Assembly (NCBI GenBank): GCA_965242575.1
Contig: OZ251461.1
Location: 1,302,001 to 1,366,000 of the forward strand
Direction: 5' to 3'
From: JANQOH01 sp965242575
Lineage (GTDB): Bacteria; Pseudomonadota; Alphaproteobacteria; UBA7887
DNA: 64,000 nucleotides
Positions 39,060-49,220 of this stretch are shown in pieces. Position numbers and translations under genes: made by a program. Within the stretch, counting starts at the first letter, position 1. The number at the start of each line of letters is the position of its first letter. A model generated the notes under the pieces. It did not search any database. It was given only the letters and a program-made list of their open reading frames with translations, and had not been told where the DNA came from.

Positions 39060-40194
39060 GCGCGCGCCGCGCCTCCGGGGCCGCGAGCAGCGGCTCGAGG
39101 ACGTTCTCGGCGAGATGCCGGATTACGGGAACCGCGACGCCGTCTCCGGCGAGGCGGTAGGCGTCGTTGTAGTTGCGCGGAAGCTTGTAGTCCTCCGGCA
39201 GTCCCATGAGCCGCGCCGCCTCGCGCGGGGAGAGCAGCCGCGAGCGCGCGCTGTCCCCTTCGACGACCAGGACGGTCTGCCGGCTGGAGCCGCCGGCGGG
39301 GGTGCGGAGGCAGCCGGCGACGTCGTCGAAACGGACCTCCGCCCGGGTCGTCCCGACGCCGTCGGCGTTCGGGCGCGTGCGCTTGTAAACCGCGCCGACC
39401 GTCCTGCGCCCGGACGCGCGCGCCGCGGCGAGTTTCGCCCGGTTCGCGGGGCTCATCGTCTCGATCAGTTCGCGGGTCTGCGCGTCGGTGCGCCAAACCA
39501 CGCCGCCGGGGCGGCTCTCGACCAGGTCCGAGAACACGGCGTTGCGCGCGGGCGGCGCGGGCAGGCGCCACCATATCCAGTTCTCCCGCGCCTTCCGGCC
39601 CAGGCGCCCGTGCGCCGCGCGCAACCCCCGCGTCGTCCACTCGTCCTGCGGCGACGGCGCCGCCAGGCGCCGGGGGATGGGCGCGCCGGCGCGCGCGGCG
39701 ATGACGAACAGGCGCGGGCGCGACTGCGGCACGAAGCGGACCGCGTCGATGACGAGGGCGCCGGCGCGGTAGTCCAGCTCCGCCAGCGCGGCGCAAATCG
39801 CGGGGAAGTCCCGCCCCCGCCCCGAGGTCAGGGTCCCGCACACGTTCTCGAGGACGACGAGCGGCGGCGCGCGGCCGTCGCGCGCCAGTCCCCGCATCAG
39901 GGCCAGGAACGGCCAGAAGGTCGAGGAGCGCGCGCCCCGCAGCCCGGAGCCCCGCCCGGCGAGGGACAGGTCCTGGCACGGGAACGACGCCCAGGCGAGG
40001 CCGGCGCGCCCCGGCAGATCGCCGGGCGTCAGCGCCGCCACGTCGCCTGTGCGCAATTCCGCCGCGCCCCAATTCTCGGCGTAGCTGGCGGCCTTGCGCG
40101 GGTCGACGTCGTTCGCGAACAGGCAGGTCCAGCCCGGCCCCAGGCCGGCGCGGACCATCCCGCCGCTGGCGAAGAATTCGTAGAAAGTCCTCAT
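39043..40194 (-). CDS. dcm: DNA (cytosine-5) methyltransferase
   Basis: This 383-residue C5-MTase has motif I FYEFFASGGMVRAGLG, motif IV SFPCQDLSLAG with the catalytic Cys, motif VI VVLENVCG, motif VIII PQSRPRLFVIA and C-terminal motifs IX/X (NRAKLAAARASGRR, MGLPEDYKLP). The variable target-recognition region lies at about residues 195-300. The recognition site cannot be read from sequence. The start overlaps the pyk stop as ATGA. No restriction endonuclease gene is adjacent, so with vsr it behaves as an orphan methylation/repair pair. Confidence 0.93.
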   Translation of the reverse strand: MRTFYEFFASGGMVRAGLGPGWTCLFANDVDPRKAASYAENWGAAELRTGDVAALTPGDLPGRAGLAWASFPCQDLSLAGRGSGLRGARSSTFWPFLALMRGLARDGRAPPLVVLENVCGTLTSGRGRDFPAICAALAELDYRAGALVIDAVRFVPQSRPRLFVIAARAGAPIPRRLAAPSPQDEWTTRGLRAAHGRLGRKARENWIWWRLPAPPARNAVFSDLVESRPGGVVWRTDAQTRELIETMSPANRAKLAAARASGRRTVGAVYKRTRPNADGVGTTRAEVRFDDVAGCLRTPAGGSSRQTVLVVEGDSARSRLLSPREAARLMGLPEDYKLPRNYNDAYRLAGDGVAVPVIRHLAENVLEPLLAAPEARRAHDRAA

Positions 40195-41639
40195 TCCGCC
40201 GCCGCTCCGCGCCGGACTCCGTCAGGGCGGGGGACGTAGGCGATGTGGAGCAGGTTGGTCGCGCCCGGCGTGCCGAAGGGGACGCCGGCGACGATCGCCA
40301 GCCGGTCGCCCTCCGCCGCGTGGCCGCCCGCCACCGCCGCGCGGCGGGCGCGCTCCGCCATGTCGTGGAAGTCGCTTGCATCGCCGCCGTGGACGCAGCG
40401 CACGCCCCAGGCCAGCGCGAGGCGGCGCGCCATCGCCAGCGACGGCGTGAGGCAGAGGATCGGCGCGTCGGGCCGCTCGCGCGCCACGCGCAGCGCCGTC
40501 GCGCCCGATTGCGTGTAGGCGACGATCGCCGCCGCGCCGACGGTGTGCGCCACCTGGCGCGCCGCCGCGCTCAAGGCGTCCGCCGCCGTCGGGCCGGGCT
40601 CGGCGCGCGCCGCGCGCAACAGCCGCGCGTGCAGCGGGTCGCCCTCCACCCGCTCGACGATGCGGCGCATCATGTCCGCCGCCTCGACCGGGAACGCGCC
40701 GGCGGCCGTCTCCGCCGACAGCATGACCGCGTCGCCGCCGTCGTAGATCGCCGTCGCCACGTCGGAGGCTTCGGCGCGGGTCGGCTCCGGCGCGCGGACC
40801 ATCGAGTCGAGCATTTGCGTCGCCACGACGACGGGCTTGCCCGCCTCGCGCGCGGCGCGGACGATGCGCTTCTGGAGGCTCGGCACCTGTTCGGGCCGCA
40901 TTTCGACGCCCAGATCGCCGCGCGCCACCATGATCCCGTCGGCGAGTTCGAGGATTTCGTCGAACCGCGCCACCGCCGCAGGCTTTTCGATCTTCGCCAT
41001 CAGCGCGATTCCGGGGCCGGCGAGGCGGCGCGCCTCGGCGATGTCGTCGGGCCGCTGGACGAAACTCAGCGCCAGCCAGTCCGCCCCCCGGGCGACGGCG
41101 AAGGCGAGGTCGCGCCGGTCCTTCGCGGTCAGCGCCCGCAGCGGCAGTTCCGCCCCCGGCGCGTTCACCCCCTTGCGGTCGGAGAGGACGCCGCCCGCCG
41201 CAATCCGCGCCTCCGCATGGTCCTCGCCCGCCGCCGTGACGCGCAGGCGCAGCTTGCCGTCGTCGAGGAGCAGCTCCATCCCCGGCTCCAGCGCCGCGAA
41301 CACTTCGGGATGCGGCAGCTCGGCGCGGGTCGAATCGCCCGGCGCGGGCGAGGAATCGAGGCGGAACCGGTCGCCCGCCCGCAGTTCCGCAGACCCGCCG
41401 GCGAAGGCGCCGACGCGGAGTTTCGGCCCCTGGAGGTCGGCGACGACGGCCAAGGGGTGGGCGGCGTCCGCCTCCACCGCGCGCACGGCCGCCATGAGCG
41501 CGGCCATGCCGTCATGCGCTCCATGGCTGAAATTGAGGCGGAAGGCGTCCGCCCCCGCTTCGTGGAGCGCGGCGATGCGGGCGCGGGTCGCGCTCGCCGG
41601 CCCCAGGGTCGCGAGGATCTTCGCCCGCCGCGCCGTCAT
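40191..41639 (-). CDS. pyk: pyruvate kinase
   Basis: This 482-residue enzyme converts PEP + ADP to pyruvate + ATP. AKILATLGPAS, FRLNFSHGAHDGM, VADLQGPKLRVG, the catalytic Lys/Glu segment IALMAKIEKPAA, the signature DGIMVARGDLGVEM and VVVATQMLDSMV are all present. The C-terminal allosteric domain begins near residue 345. ATG at 41639 overlaps the upstream kinase stop (ATGA). It sits in a minus-strand series with glycerate kinase, so 2-phosphoglycerate made upstream could feed through enolase to this enzyme. Confidence 0.96.
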   Translation of the reverse strand: MTARRAKILATLGPASATRARIAALHEAGADAFRLNFSHGAHDGMAALMAAVRAVEADAAHPLAVVADLQGPKLRVGAFAGGSAELRAGDRFRLDSSPAPGDSTRAELPHPEVFAALEPGMELLLDDGKLRLRVTAAGEDHAEARIAAGGVLSDRKGVNAPGAELPLRALTAKDRRDLAFAVARGADWLALSFVQRPDDIAEARRLAGPGIALMAKIEKPAAVARFDEILELADGIMVARGDLGVEMRPEQVPSLQKRIVRAAREAGKPVVVATQMLDSMVRAPEPTRAEASDVATAIYDGGDAVMLSAETAAGAFPVEAADMMRRIVERVEGDPLHARLLRAARAEPGPTAADALSAAARQVAHTVGAAAIVAYTQSGATALRVARERPDAPILCLTPSLAMARRLALAWGVRCVHGGDASDFHDMAERARRAAVAGGHAAEGDRLAIVAGVPFGTPGATNLLHIAYVPRPDGVRRGAAAE

Positions 41640-42910
41640 CCGCCCCCGCCGGACACCAGGACGGCGCGGAAATCGTTGACGTTGGTCAGCGTCGGGCCGG
41701 TGGTCACGAGGTCGCCGAGGGCGGAGAAGAAGCCGAACGAATCGTTCCGCGCCAGGTGTTCGCGCGCGTCCAGCCCGGCGGCGGCGGCGCGCGCCGGCGT
41801 GTCGGGGAAAACGAGCGCGCCGGCGTTGTCCTCGCTGCCGTCGATCCCGTCGGTGTCGCAGGCCAGCGCCGAGACTCCGGGCAGGCCGTCGAGCGCGGCG
41901 GCGAGCGCCAGCAGGAACTCGGCGTTGCGCCCGCCGCGCCCCGGCCCGGCGACGCGCACCGTGGTCTCGCCGCCGGAAAGGAGGACGCAGGGCGCCGGCG
42001 CAGGCTGGCCGCGCAGCGCGACCTGGCGGGCGATGGCGGCGTGCGCCAGCGCGATGTCGCGCGCCTCGCCCTCCATCGCGTCGCTCAGGATCAGCGGGCG
42101 GACCCCGGCCGCGCGGGCGGCGGCGGCGGCGGCCTCCAGCGCCGCCTGCGGCGCGGCGATAATCGTCGTCCGCGCGCGGGCGAGGCGCGGGTCGCCGGGC
42201 TTGGGCGTCTCGTCGGCGGCCTCGGCGAGGCGCGCGGCGACCGCCGGCGGCGGCGCGATGGCGTATTTCTCCAGCACCGCGCGCGCGTCGGCGAAGGTCG
42301 TCGGGTCCGCGACCGTCGGCCCGGAGGCGATGGTCGCCGGGTCGTCGCCGGGCACGTCGGAGATCGCCAGGGTTTCGACGCGCGCCGGCCACGCCGCCGC
42401 CGCGAGCCGCCCGCCCTTGACCGCCGACAGGTGCTTGCGGACGCAATTGATTTCGGAGATCGTCGCGCCGCAGCGGAGCAGCGCATCGGTCGCGGCGCGC
42501 TTGTCGGCGAGCGCGAGTCCGCCCGCCGGCGCGGCGAGCAGCGCCGAGCCGCCGCCGGAGACCAGGCAGAGCAGCAGGTCGTCCTCGCCGAGCGATCGGG
42601 CGATGGCGAGGATCTCGCGCGCCGCGGCGATCCCCGCCCGGTCGGGGACCGGATGCGCGGCCTCGACGACGCGGATTCGTTCGGTCGGGCGGGCATGGCC
42701 GTAGCGGGTGACGACGAGGCCCTCCGCCGCGCCGGGCCAGGCGGCTTCGACGGCGCGCGCCATCGCCGCCGCGGCCTTGCCGGCGCCGACGACGGCGGCG
42801 CGGCCGCGCGGGCGCGGCGGCAGATGCGGCGGCAGCGCCTGCGCCGGGTCCGCCGCGGCGATGGCGGCGTCGAACATCGCGCGCAACAGCGCCGCGCCGG
42901 GCCGGGCCAT
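41636..42910 (-). CDS. glycerate 2-kinase (MOFRL family)
   Basis: This 424-residue protein of the GckA/TtuD family phosphorylates D-glycerate to 2-phosphoglycerate. It shows the GckA N-terminal domain (VVGAGKAAAAMARAVE, LLCLVSGGGSALLAAP, EINCVRKHLSAVKGGRLA) and the C-terminal MOFRL domain (LLSGGETTVRVAGPGRGGRNAEF, ACDTDGIDGSEDNAGAL). The pairing with pyk is common in hydroxypyruvate/tartronate and serine-cycle metabolism. Only 10 bases separate it from the DUF3179 gene upstream. Confidence 0.93.
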   Translation of the reverse strand: MARPGAALLRAMFDAAIAAADPAQALPPHLPPRPRGRAAVVGAGKAAAAMARAVEAAWPGAAEGLVVTRYGHARPTERIRVVEAAHPVPDRAGIAAAREILAIARSLGEDDLLLCLVSGGGSALLAAPAGGLALADKRAATDALLRCGATISEINCVRKHLSAVKGGRLAAAAWPARVETLAISDVPGDDPATIASGPTVADPTTFADARAVLEKYAIAPPPAVAARLAEAADETPKPGDPRLARARTTIIAAPQAALEAAAAAARAAGVRPLILSDAMEGEARDIALAHAAIARQVALRGQPAPAPCVLLSGGETTVRVAGPGRGGRNAEFLLALAAALDGLPGVSALACDTDGIDGSEDNAGALVFPDTPARAAAAGLDAREHLARNDSFGFFSALGDLVTTGPTLTNVNDFRAVLVSGGGG

Positions 42911-42920
42911 CGCGCGCCGC

Positions 42921-43868
<948 letters not shown>

Positions 43869-43988
43869 CGGCGCGGCGGCGAGCAGCAGCGCCGCCGCGA
43901 GGACCGCCGCTTGCCGGCGCCCGCGCCCGCCGCGATAGTGGCGCCGCCCCGCGCCGGGGCCGGAGGAGCCGCCGTGACCCCGATCGTC

Positions 43989-44372
43989 ATGCCCCGACTC
44001 GCCGTCCTTCTCGCCCTGCTCCTCGCCGCGCCGGGCGCCGCCTGGGGGTGCGAGGAGGCGCGCGGCTCCGACGGCAAGTTCGCCGCCGCGGCGCGCGCGG
44101 CGGCCGAGGCGCTGGCCAGCGAAAGCTGCGCCGAGCCGCTGTTCGCACGCCACGCCTCGGCGCGGTTCTGGCGCCCGGAGGCCGGCGTGTTCCATCGCGA
44201 GGAGGTCTGGGCGTTCGGCCCGGAGGACGCGCGGGGGAGCTGCTACGTCGACGCCGCCGCCAACGCCGCCGGCGCGCCGGACCAGATCGTCCTGCGCTGC
44301 GTCGCCGTCTATCGCTGCCCGGATGCCGGCCCGGCCGCGGCCGAACCCGCGGAGTGCGCGCCGATGGAGTGA
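43989..44372 (+). CDS. small exported hypothetical protein
   Basis: This 127-residue protein has a clear signal peptide (MPRLAVLLALLLAAPGAAWG) with a Cys directly after it, so it could be a lipoprotein or have a disulphide. The mature part is acidic and has three further Cys residues, in the segments SESCAEPLF, GSCYVDAAANAAG and LRCVAVYRCP. I do not recognise the family. A GTG at 43974 is an alternative start. It diverges from the DUF3179 gene and converges with the peptide-binding protein gene, 14 bases away. Confidence 0.6.
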   Translation: MPRLAVLLALLLAAPGAAWGCEEARGSDGKFAAAARAAAEALASESCAEPLFARHASARFWRPEAGVFHREEVWAFGPEDARGSCYVDAAANAAGAPDQIVLRCVAVYRCPDAGPAAAEPAECAPME

Positions 44373-44386
44373 CCGCGCGGCGGCGC

Positions 44387-46093
44387 TCACCGGTCGAGCC
44401 AGAAGGTGTCCATCCGCACCACGTCGTAGATGCCGAAATAGTTGTTGGGGTTGTGCCCCTTCACGTAGTCGTACCAGCCGTCGATAATCTTCTCCCACGC
44501 GACGGGGAGCAGCGGCGGGTTGGCCTCCATGACGCGCTCGGCCTCGCGGATCAGCGCCAGGCGGCGTTCGGGGTCGACCTCGGCGTTGATCTCGGGCAGC
44601 AGCGCGGAGAAAGCCGGATCCGCCCACTGCGAATAGTTCTGCGGCCCGTCCGGCGCGTACCAGGTGTTGAAGTAGTCCGACGGGTCGATCAGCGTCGAGA
44701 CGATGGCGCCGATCGACAGGTCGAAATTCCCCGAATTGGTGTCGTCGAACCACACCGATTCGACCACCGTGCGCAGGTTGCACTGGACGTCGAGCGCCTG
44801 TTGCAGCATCGCCTGGATGGCCTGCGACCACAGTTTGAAACTGGCGACCTCGCGGACGAGGAAGTCCAGCCCCTGGATTCCGTCCATGTAGCCGGCGTCG
44901 TCGAGCAACGCCCGCGCCTCGCCGATGGCCGCCGCGGTGTCGGCGGCGTATCCGGGCCGCGCCGCCAGCTCCTCCGCCGGGGTGGCGACCGAGGAGAACG
45001 GATAGGTGAACCCGCCCACCATCATCGGCGCCACGTCGCGCACCACCTGCACCAGCACCGGGCGGTTCAGCACCAGGTGCAGCGCCCGGCGGACGCGCGG
45101 GTCGTCGAGCGGCGGGCGGCGGGCGTTGACCCACACCGCCTGGATGACGCTCTGGTAGTAGTCGGCGGTGGAGATGTCGCCGCGCGCATCGATCACGCGC
45201 CGCGTCACCGGGTCGATCAGCCGCGCGTAATCGGTGCGGCCCGAAAGCAGCGCCGAGCCCAGCTCGGGCGAGAACGGCAGCGCGTGGTAGAACTCGACGC
45301 CGTCGAGATAGGGCAGGCCCTCCATCCAGTAGTCCGGGTTCTTCTCCATCGCCCAGACCTCCTGCTCCACCCGGCGGGCGCTGCGGAACGGGCCGGTGCC
45401 CGGCACGTCGAGGGTCTTGCGCAGGTTGTAGCCGTTGTCCTCCAGCGTCTTCTTGCGGACGATGGCGTTCCAGCCGCTGGCGATGGCCGCCATGACGAAG
45501 GCGGGCGGGCGCGGCGCCGCCAGCTTGAACTGCACCGTGTAATCGTCGGGCGCGGCGATCTCCTCCACCGCGGTGAACAGCGCGCTGCGCGGGACGTGGA
45601 TGCCCTCCGGCGGGCGGACGATGCGGTCGAAGGTCGCCTTCACGTCGGCGGAGGTGAGTTCGGCGCCGTCGGAGAACAGCACCCCCTTGCGGAGGAAGAA
45701 CGTATAGACGGTCCCGTTCTCCGTGATCTCCCAGCTGTGCGCCAGGTCGGGGATGATGGTCTGGCCGCTGTCGCGCGGGTCGCGGCGGACCAGGTTGTCG
45801 TACATGCAGCCCTGGCTGCCGAGGTTGTTCACCGTGCCCGACTGGTGGAAGTCGAGATGCGGCGGGCGCATGGTGATTCCGTAGCGCAGGACGCCGCCGT
45901 ATTTCGGGTCCGCCTCGGGCGCGGCGAGGGAGAATCCGCTGCCGTCGAACTCCAGCGGGACCTCGGCGCGCGCGGCGCGGCGGAGCGGCGGCAGGCCGGC
46001 GGCGGCGACCATGGCCGCGCCGACGAAGCCCCCGAGCGCGGCGCGGCGGGTCCACTCCCCGCGCGGCGCGGATTCCGGTCGCGTCTTCCGCAT
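44387..46093 (-). CDS. peptide/nickel-type ABC transporter substrate-binding protein (SBP family 5)
   Basis: This 568-residue periplasmic binding protein has a Tat-type signal (EWTRRAALGGFVGAAMVAAAG, in two parts). The mature domain begins PKYGGVLRYGITMRPPHLD and contains the family segments FFLRKGVLFSDGAELTSADV, FKLAAPRPPAF, VPGTGPFR and PLLPVAWEKI near the end. GGAGAGG stands just before the ATG at 46093. It diverges from the two ATPase genes of the same uptake system; the two permease genes usually between them are not present. Confidence 0.92.
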   Translation of the reverse strand: MRKTRPESAPRGEWTRRAALGGFVGAAMVAAAGLPPLRRAARAEVPLEFDGSGFSLAAPEADPKYGGVLRYGITMRPPHLDFHQSGTVNNLGSQGCMYDNLVRRDPRDSGQTIIPDLAHSWEITENGTVYTFFLRKGVLFSDGAELTSADVKATFDRIVRPPEGIHVPRSALFTAVEEIAAPDDYTVQFKLAAPRPPAFVMAAIASGWNAIVRKKTLEDNGYNLRKTLDVPGTGPFRSARRVEQEVWAMEKNPDYWMEGLPYLDGVEFYHALPFSPELGSALLSGRTDYARLIDPVTRRVIDARGDISTADYYQSVIQAVWVNARRPPLDDPRVRRALHLVLNRPVLVQVVRDVAPMMVGGFTYPFSSVATPAEELAARPGYAADTAAAIGEARALLDDAGYMDGIQGLDFLVREVASFKLWSQAIQAMLQQALDVQCNLRTVVESVWFDDTNSGNFDLSIGAIVSTLIDPSDYFNTWYAPDGPQNYSQWADPAFSALLPEINAEVDPERRLALIREAERVMEANPPLLPVAWEKIIDGWYDYVKGHNPNNYFGIYDVVRMDTFWLDR

Positions 46094-46154
46094 GGCCTCT
46101 CCTCCCCTGTCGGTTCCCCCGGCCCTTTGCCGCCCGCGCGGCGATGTGCTCATA

Positions 46155-47249
46155 ATGCCGCGTCGAACGCGCGGGGGCGCCAGTGTGACCCAACCGGACG
46201 CCGTTGAACAAGGGCCGCGCCCCGCGCCGCCGAAACCGGGCCCGTCGACCCCGCCGGTCCTCGAGGTGCGCGGCCTGCACACCCACTTCTTCACCGCCGA
46301 GGGCGTGGTCCGCGCCGTCGACGGAGTCTCGTGGGCGGTGCGCCCGGGCGAGATCCTCGGCGTGGTCGGCGAGTCGGGCTGCGGCAAGAGCGTTTCGGCG
46401 CTGTCGATCCTGCGCCTCGTCGCCGACCCGCCCGGCCGCGTCGTCGGCGGCGTCGTCCGCCTCGACGGCGTCGACCTTCTGGCGCTGCCGGAGGCGCGGA
46501 TGGAGAAGGTGCGCGGCAACGACATCTCGATGATCTTCCAGGAGCCGATGACGTCGCTGAACCCGCTGATGACGGTGGGGCGGCAGATCGCCGAGGCCAT
46601 AGCCCTGCACCGCGGCGCGTCGCGGCGCTCGGCGATGGCGGGCGCGGTCCACATGCTGCGGCAGGTGCGCATTCCCGAGCCGGAGCGCCGCGCCCGCGCC
46701 TACCCGCACCAGCTGTCGGGCGGGATGCGCCAGCGGGCGATGATCGCGATGGCGCTGTCGTGCCACCCCAAGGTGCTCATCGCCGACGAACCCACCACCG
46801 CGCTCGACGTGACGATCCAGGCGCAGATCCTCGCCCTGATGCGGGAGCTGCGCGAGACCACCGGGGCGGCGGTGGTCCTCATCACCCACGACATGGGGAT
46901 CGTCGCCGAGAACGCCGACCGGGTCGTCGTCATGTACGCCGGGCGCAAGGTCGAGGAGGCGGCGGTGGACGACCTGTTCGCGCGCCCCGAGCACCCCTAT
47001 ACGAACGGCCTGCTGGGGGCGATTCCGCATATCGGCGCGGCGGCGCGCGGCGGCGCGCGGCGGCGGCTGAACGAGATCGGCGGCGCGGTGCCCTCCCTCG
47101 CCGACCTGCCCGGCGGCTGCGCCTTCGCGCCGCGCTGCCGCCATGCGGTGGCGCAGTGCCGGCGCGCCAAGCCGCCGCTGGAGGAGCGCCGGCCGGGCCA
47201 TTGGGTCGCCTGCTGGCGGTCCGGCCTGCCGCGGAGCGCCGCCGCTTGA
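46155..47249 (+). CDS. oppD: oligopeptide ABC transporter ATP-binding protein (OppD-like)
   Basis: This is the first of two cytoplasmic ATPases of a dipeptide/oligopeptide importer. Walker A is GVVGESGCGKSVSAL, the Q-loop is MIFQEPMTSLNP, the signature is LSGGMRQRAMIAMAL, Walker B is VLIADEPTTALDV, and the H-loop is LITHDMG. The C-terminal extension GGCAFAPRCRHAVAQC is the oligopeptide-binding/FeS-like tail of this family. ATG at 46155 and GTG at 46185 are both possible starts. The stop overlaps oppF (TTGA). Confidence 0.92.
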   Translation: MPRRTRGGASVTQPDAVEQGPRPAPPKPGPSTPPVLEVRGLHTHFFTAEGVVRAVDGVSWAVRPGEILGVVGESGCGKSVSALSILRLVADPPGRVVGGVVRLDGVDLLALPEARMEKVRGNDISMIFQEPMTSLNPLMTVGRQIAEAIALHRGASRRSAMAGAVHMLRQVRIPEPERRARAYPHQLSGGMRQRAMIAMALSCHPKVLIADEPTTALDVTIQAQILALMRELRETTGAAVVLITHDMGIVAENADRVVVMYAGRKVEEAAVDDLFARPEHPYTNGLLGAIPHIGAAARGGARRRLNEIGGAVPSLADLPGGCAFAPRCRHAVAQCRRAKPPLEERRPGHWVACWRSGLPRSAAA

Positions 47250-48250
47250 GCGCCGCCGCCGGGGGCGAACCGCCGATCCTGGAGGCGCGCGCCCTCGAGA
47301 AGCGCTTCGCCGTCCGCGGCGGCCTGTTCTCGCGCGTCGCCGGCTGGATCCGCGCGGTGGACGGGGTATCGTTCCGCGTCCGGCGCGGCGAGACGCTGGG
47401 CCTGGTGGGCGAGAGCGGCTGCGGCAAGTCGACGGTGGCGCGCACGGCGCTCAAACTGCTGGAGCCGAACGGCGGGCGGATCCTGGTCGGCGGCGAGGAC
47501 GTGACCGGCCTCGATTCGCGGGCGATGCTGCCGTTCCGCCGCCGCCTCCAGATGATCCACCAGGACCCCTACGCCTCGCTCAACCCGCGCATGACGGCGG
47601 GGGCCATCGTGGGCGAGCCGTTGAAGATCCACCGCGCGGCCGGCCGGCGCGAGCGCGCCGAGCGCGTCGCCCGCCTGTTTGAGCGCGTCGGCCTGGGGCC
47701 GCGGCATGCGCGGGCCTATCCGCACGAGTTCTCGGGCGGGCAGCGCCAGCGCATCGGCATCGCCCGCGCGCTGGCGCTGAACCCGGAGCTGATCGTCGCC
47801 GACGAGCCGGTCTCGGCGCTCGACGTCTCGATCCAGGCGCAGATCGTCAACCTGATGATGGACTTGCAGGACGAATTGCGGCTGTCCTACCTGTTCGTCG
47901 CGCACGATCTGGCGGTGGTGGAGCACATCAGCCACCGCGTCGCGGTGATGTATCTGGGCGGCGTCGTCGAGACGGCGGATCGCGAGACCCTGTTCGCGCG
48001 CCCGGCGCATCCGTATTCGGAGGCGCTTCTGTCGGCGGTTCCCTCGCCGAGCGCCGGCGCGCGGCGGCGGCGGCGGACGATCCTGGAGGGCGACGTTCCG
48101 AGTCCGATGGACCCGCCTTCGGGCTGCCGGTTCCACACCCGCTGCCCCCACGCCGCGCCCCGCTGCCGCGCCGAGCCGCCGCGCCTGCGCGAGATCGAAC
48201 CCGGCCACTGGGCCGCCTGCCACCTCCACGACGGCGGGACCGGCGGGTAG
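47246..48250 (+). CDS. oppF: oligopeptide ABC transporter ATP-binding protein (OppF-like)
   Basis: This 334-residue second ATPase has Walker A GLVGESGCGKSTVAR, Q-loop MIHQDPYASLNPRM, signature FSGGQRQRIGIARAL, Walker B LIVADEPVSALDVS and H-loop FVAHDLAVVEH, with the SGCRFHTRCPHAAPRC tail. TTG at 47246 overlaps the oppD stop and gives the expected N-terminus (LSAAAGGEPPILEA). The start codon is weak but the coupling is compelling. It converges with the adenine methylase gene. Confidence 0.92.
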   Translation: MSAAAGGEPPILEARALEKRFAVRGGLFSRVAGWIRAVDGVSFRVRRGETLGLVGESGCGKSTVARTALKLLEPNGGRILVGGEDVTGLDSRAMLPFRRRLQMIHQDPYASLNPRMTAGAIVGEPLKIHRAAGRRERAERVARLFERVGLGPRHARAYPHEFSGGQRQRIGIARALALNPELIVADEPVSALDVSIQAQIVNLMMDLQDELRLSYLFVAHDLAVVEHISHRVAVMYLGGVVETADRETLFARPAHPYSEALLSAVPSPSAGARRRRRTILEGDVPSPMDPPSGCRFHTRCPHAAPRCRAEPPRLREIEPGHWAACHLHDGGTGG

Positions 48251-48266
48251 GCGGGCGTCCCGGTCC

Positions 48267-49142
48267 CTACCGCGGCCGGCCGCGCAAGCCGGGAGAAAGA
48301 TACAGGCTTTCGACGGTGTGGGCGTTCCTCCCGTTGAGCGTCGCTTGCGCCGAGCGGCCGGCGTGGAGGCATATGCGACTCAAGCCCAGTTCCGGCGGCA
48401 GCGGCGGTCCGTATTCCTTTCCTCCCGTCGCCCCGTCGTAGGAGAGGGCGAAACGGACCTGGCGGTGTAAAAGGCGCCGCACGCCCTCGATGATCTCTTC
48501 CCGCCTTGTTTGCGCGGCGTAACGCTTGTCCGGTCCGGTCGACGCGCCCAGATAAGGCGGGTCCAGATAGACGAAGTCCCGCGCCGCGGCGTTCGCCAGC
48601 GTTCCCATCCAGTTTCCCGATACGACCTCGGTTCGTTCGCGCAGTACCATCAAGGCGCCCATCGCCTCCGATCTCATCTTCGCCGGACGCATCCCCAGGC
48701 GCCGCCTGTCGACGGACTGGCTGAAATCGCCCGAGGCGTTGAACCGGACGGCGTTCTTCACGCAGCGGCAGGTCAGATACAGCAGATCGATCGGGTCCTT
48801 CTCCCTGTTGTATCTGTCACGGACCTCGTTGAAGTAGTCGGGATCGTCGCGCCGTTGCCCCTTCCAGACGGTTTCGTAACGGTTCGCCACACGCTCCGGA
48901 CGGTCGATGATGGACGTCCACAGCCGGGCGATGGCGTCCAGCGAATCGCCTACGACATAGCGCCGCGCCAAGCCGCGCTGCGCCGCCCATATCGTCATGG
49001 CGGCGGAGCCTGCGAACGGCTCGAACCAGGTCGCGACGTCCGCCGGGACGTGGCCTCCAATCGTCGGCGCAAGCGCCCTCTTGCTCCCCTGGTAAGGGAT
49101 GGGATGCGGGGCCCGGGAGCGGCTGCGCGGTGGGGACGACAT
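48267..49142 (-). CDS. D12-class DNA adenine N6-methyltransferase
   Basis: This 291-residue Dam-like enzyme has the AdoMet motif PIPYQGSKRALAPTI, with WFEPFAGSAAMTIWA following, and the catalytic DFVYLDPPYLGAS (DPPY). The central FNEVRDRYN segment is family-typical. ATG at 49142 (MSSPPRSRS) is preferred over a GTG two codons upstream. No restriction enzyme is adjacent. Less GC-rich codons and the neighbouring truncated genes mark this as accessory DNA. The target sequence cannot be inferred. Confidence 0.88.
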   Translation of the reverse strand: MSSPPRSRSRAPHPIPYQGSKRALAPTIGGHVPADVATWFEPFAGSAAMTIWAAQRGLARRYVVGDSLDAIARLWTSIIDRPERVANRYETVWKGQRRDDPDYFNEVRDRYNREKDPIDLLYLTCRCVKNAVRFNASGDFSQSVDRRRLGMRPAKMRSEAMGALMVLRERTEVVSGNWMGTLANAAARDFVYLDPPYLGASTGPDKRYAAQTRREEIIEGVRRLLHRQVRFALSYDGATGGKEYGPPLPPELGLSRICLHAGRSAQATLNGRNAHTVESLYLSPGLRGRPR

Positions 49143-49220
49143 CCCCACCGCCTCCGTGATTCGAACGAACGCGGAATCGTATATCCCGTCGCCGCGCCTA
49201 GGGCGGTCGAGACGTTCGGG

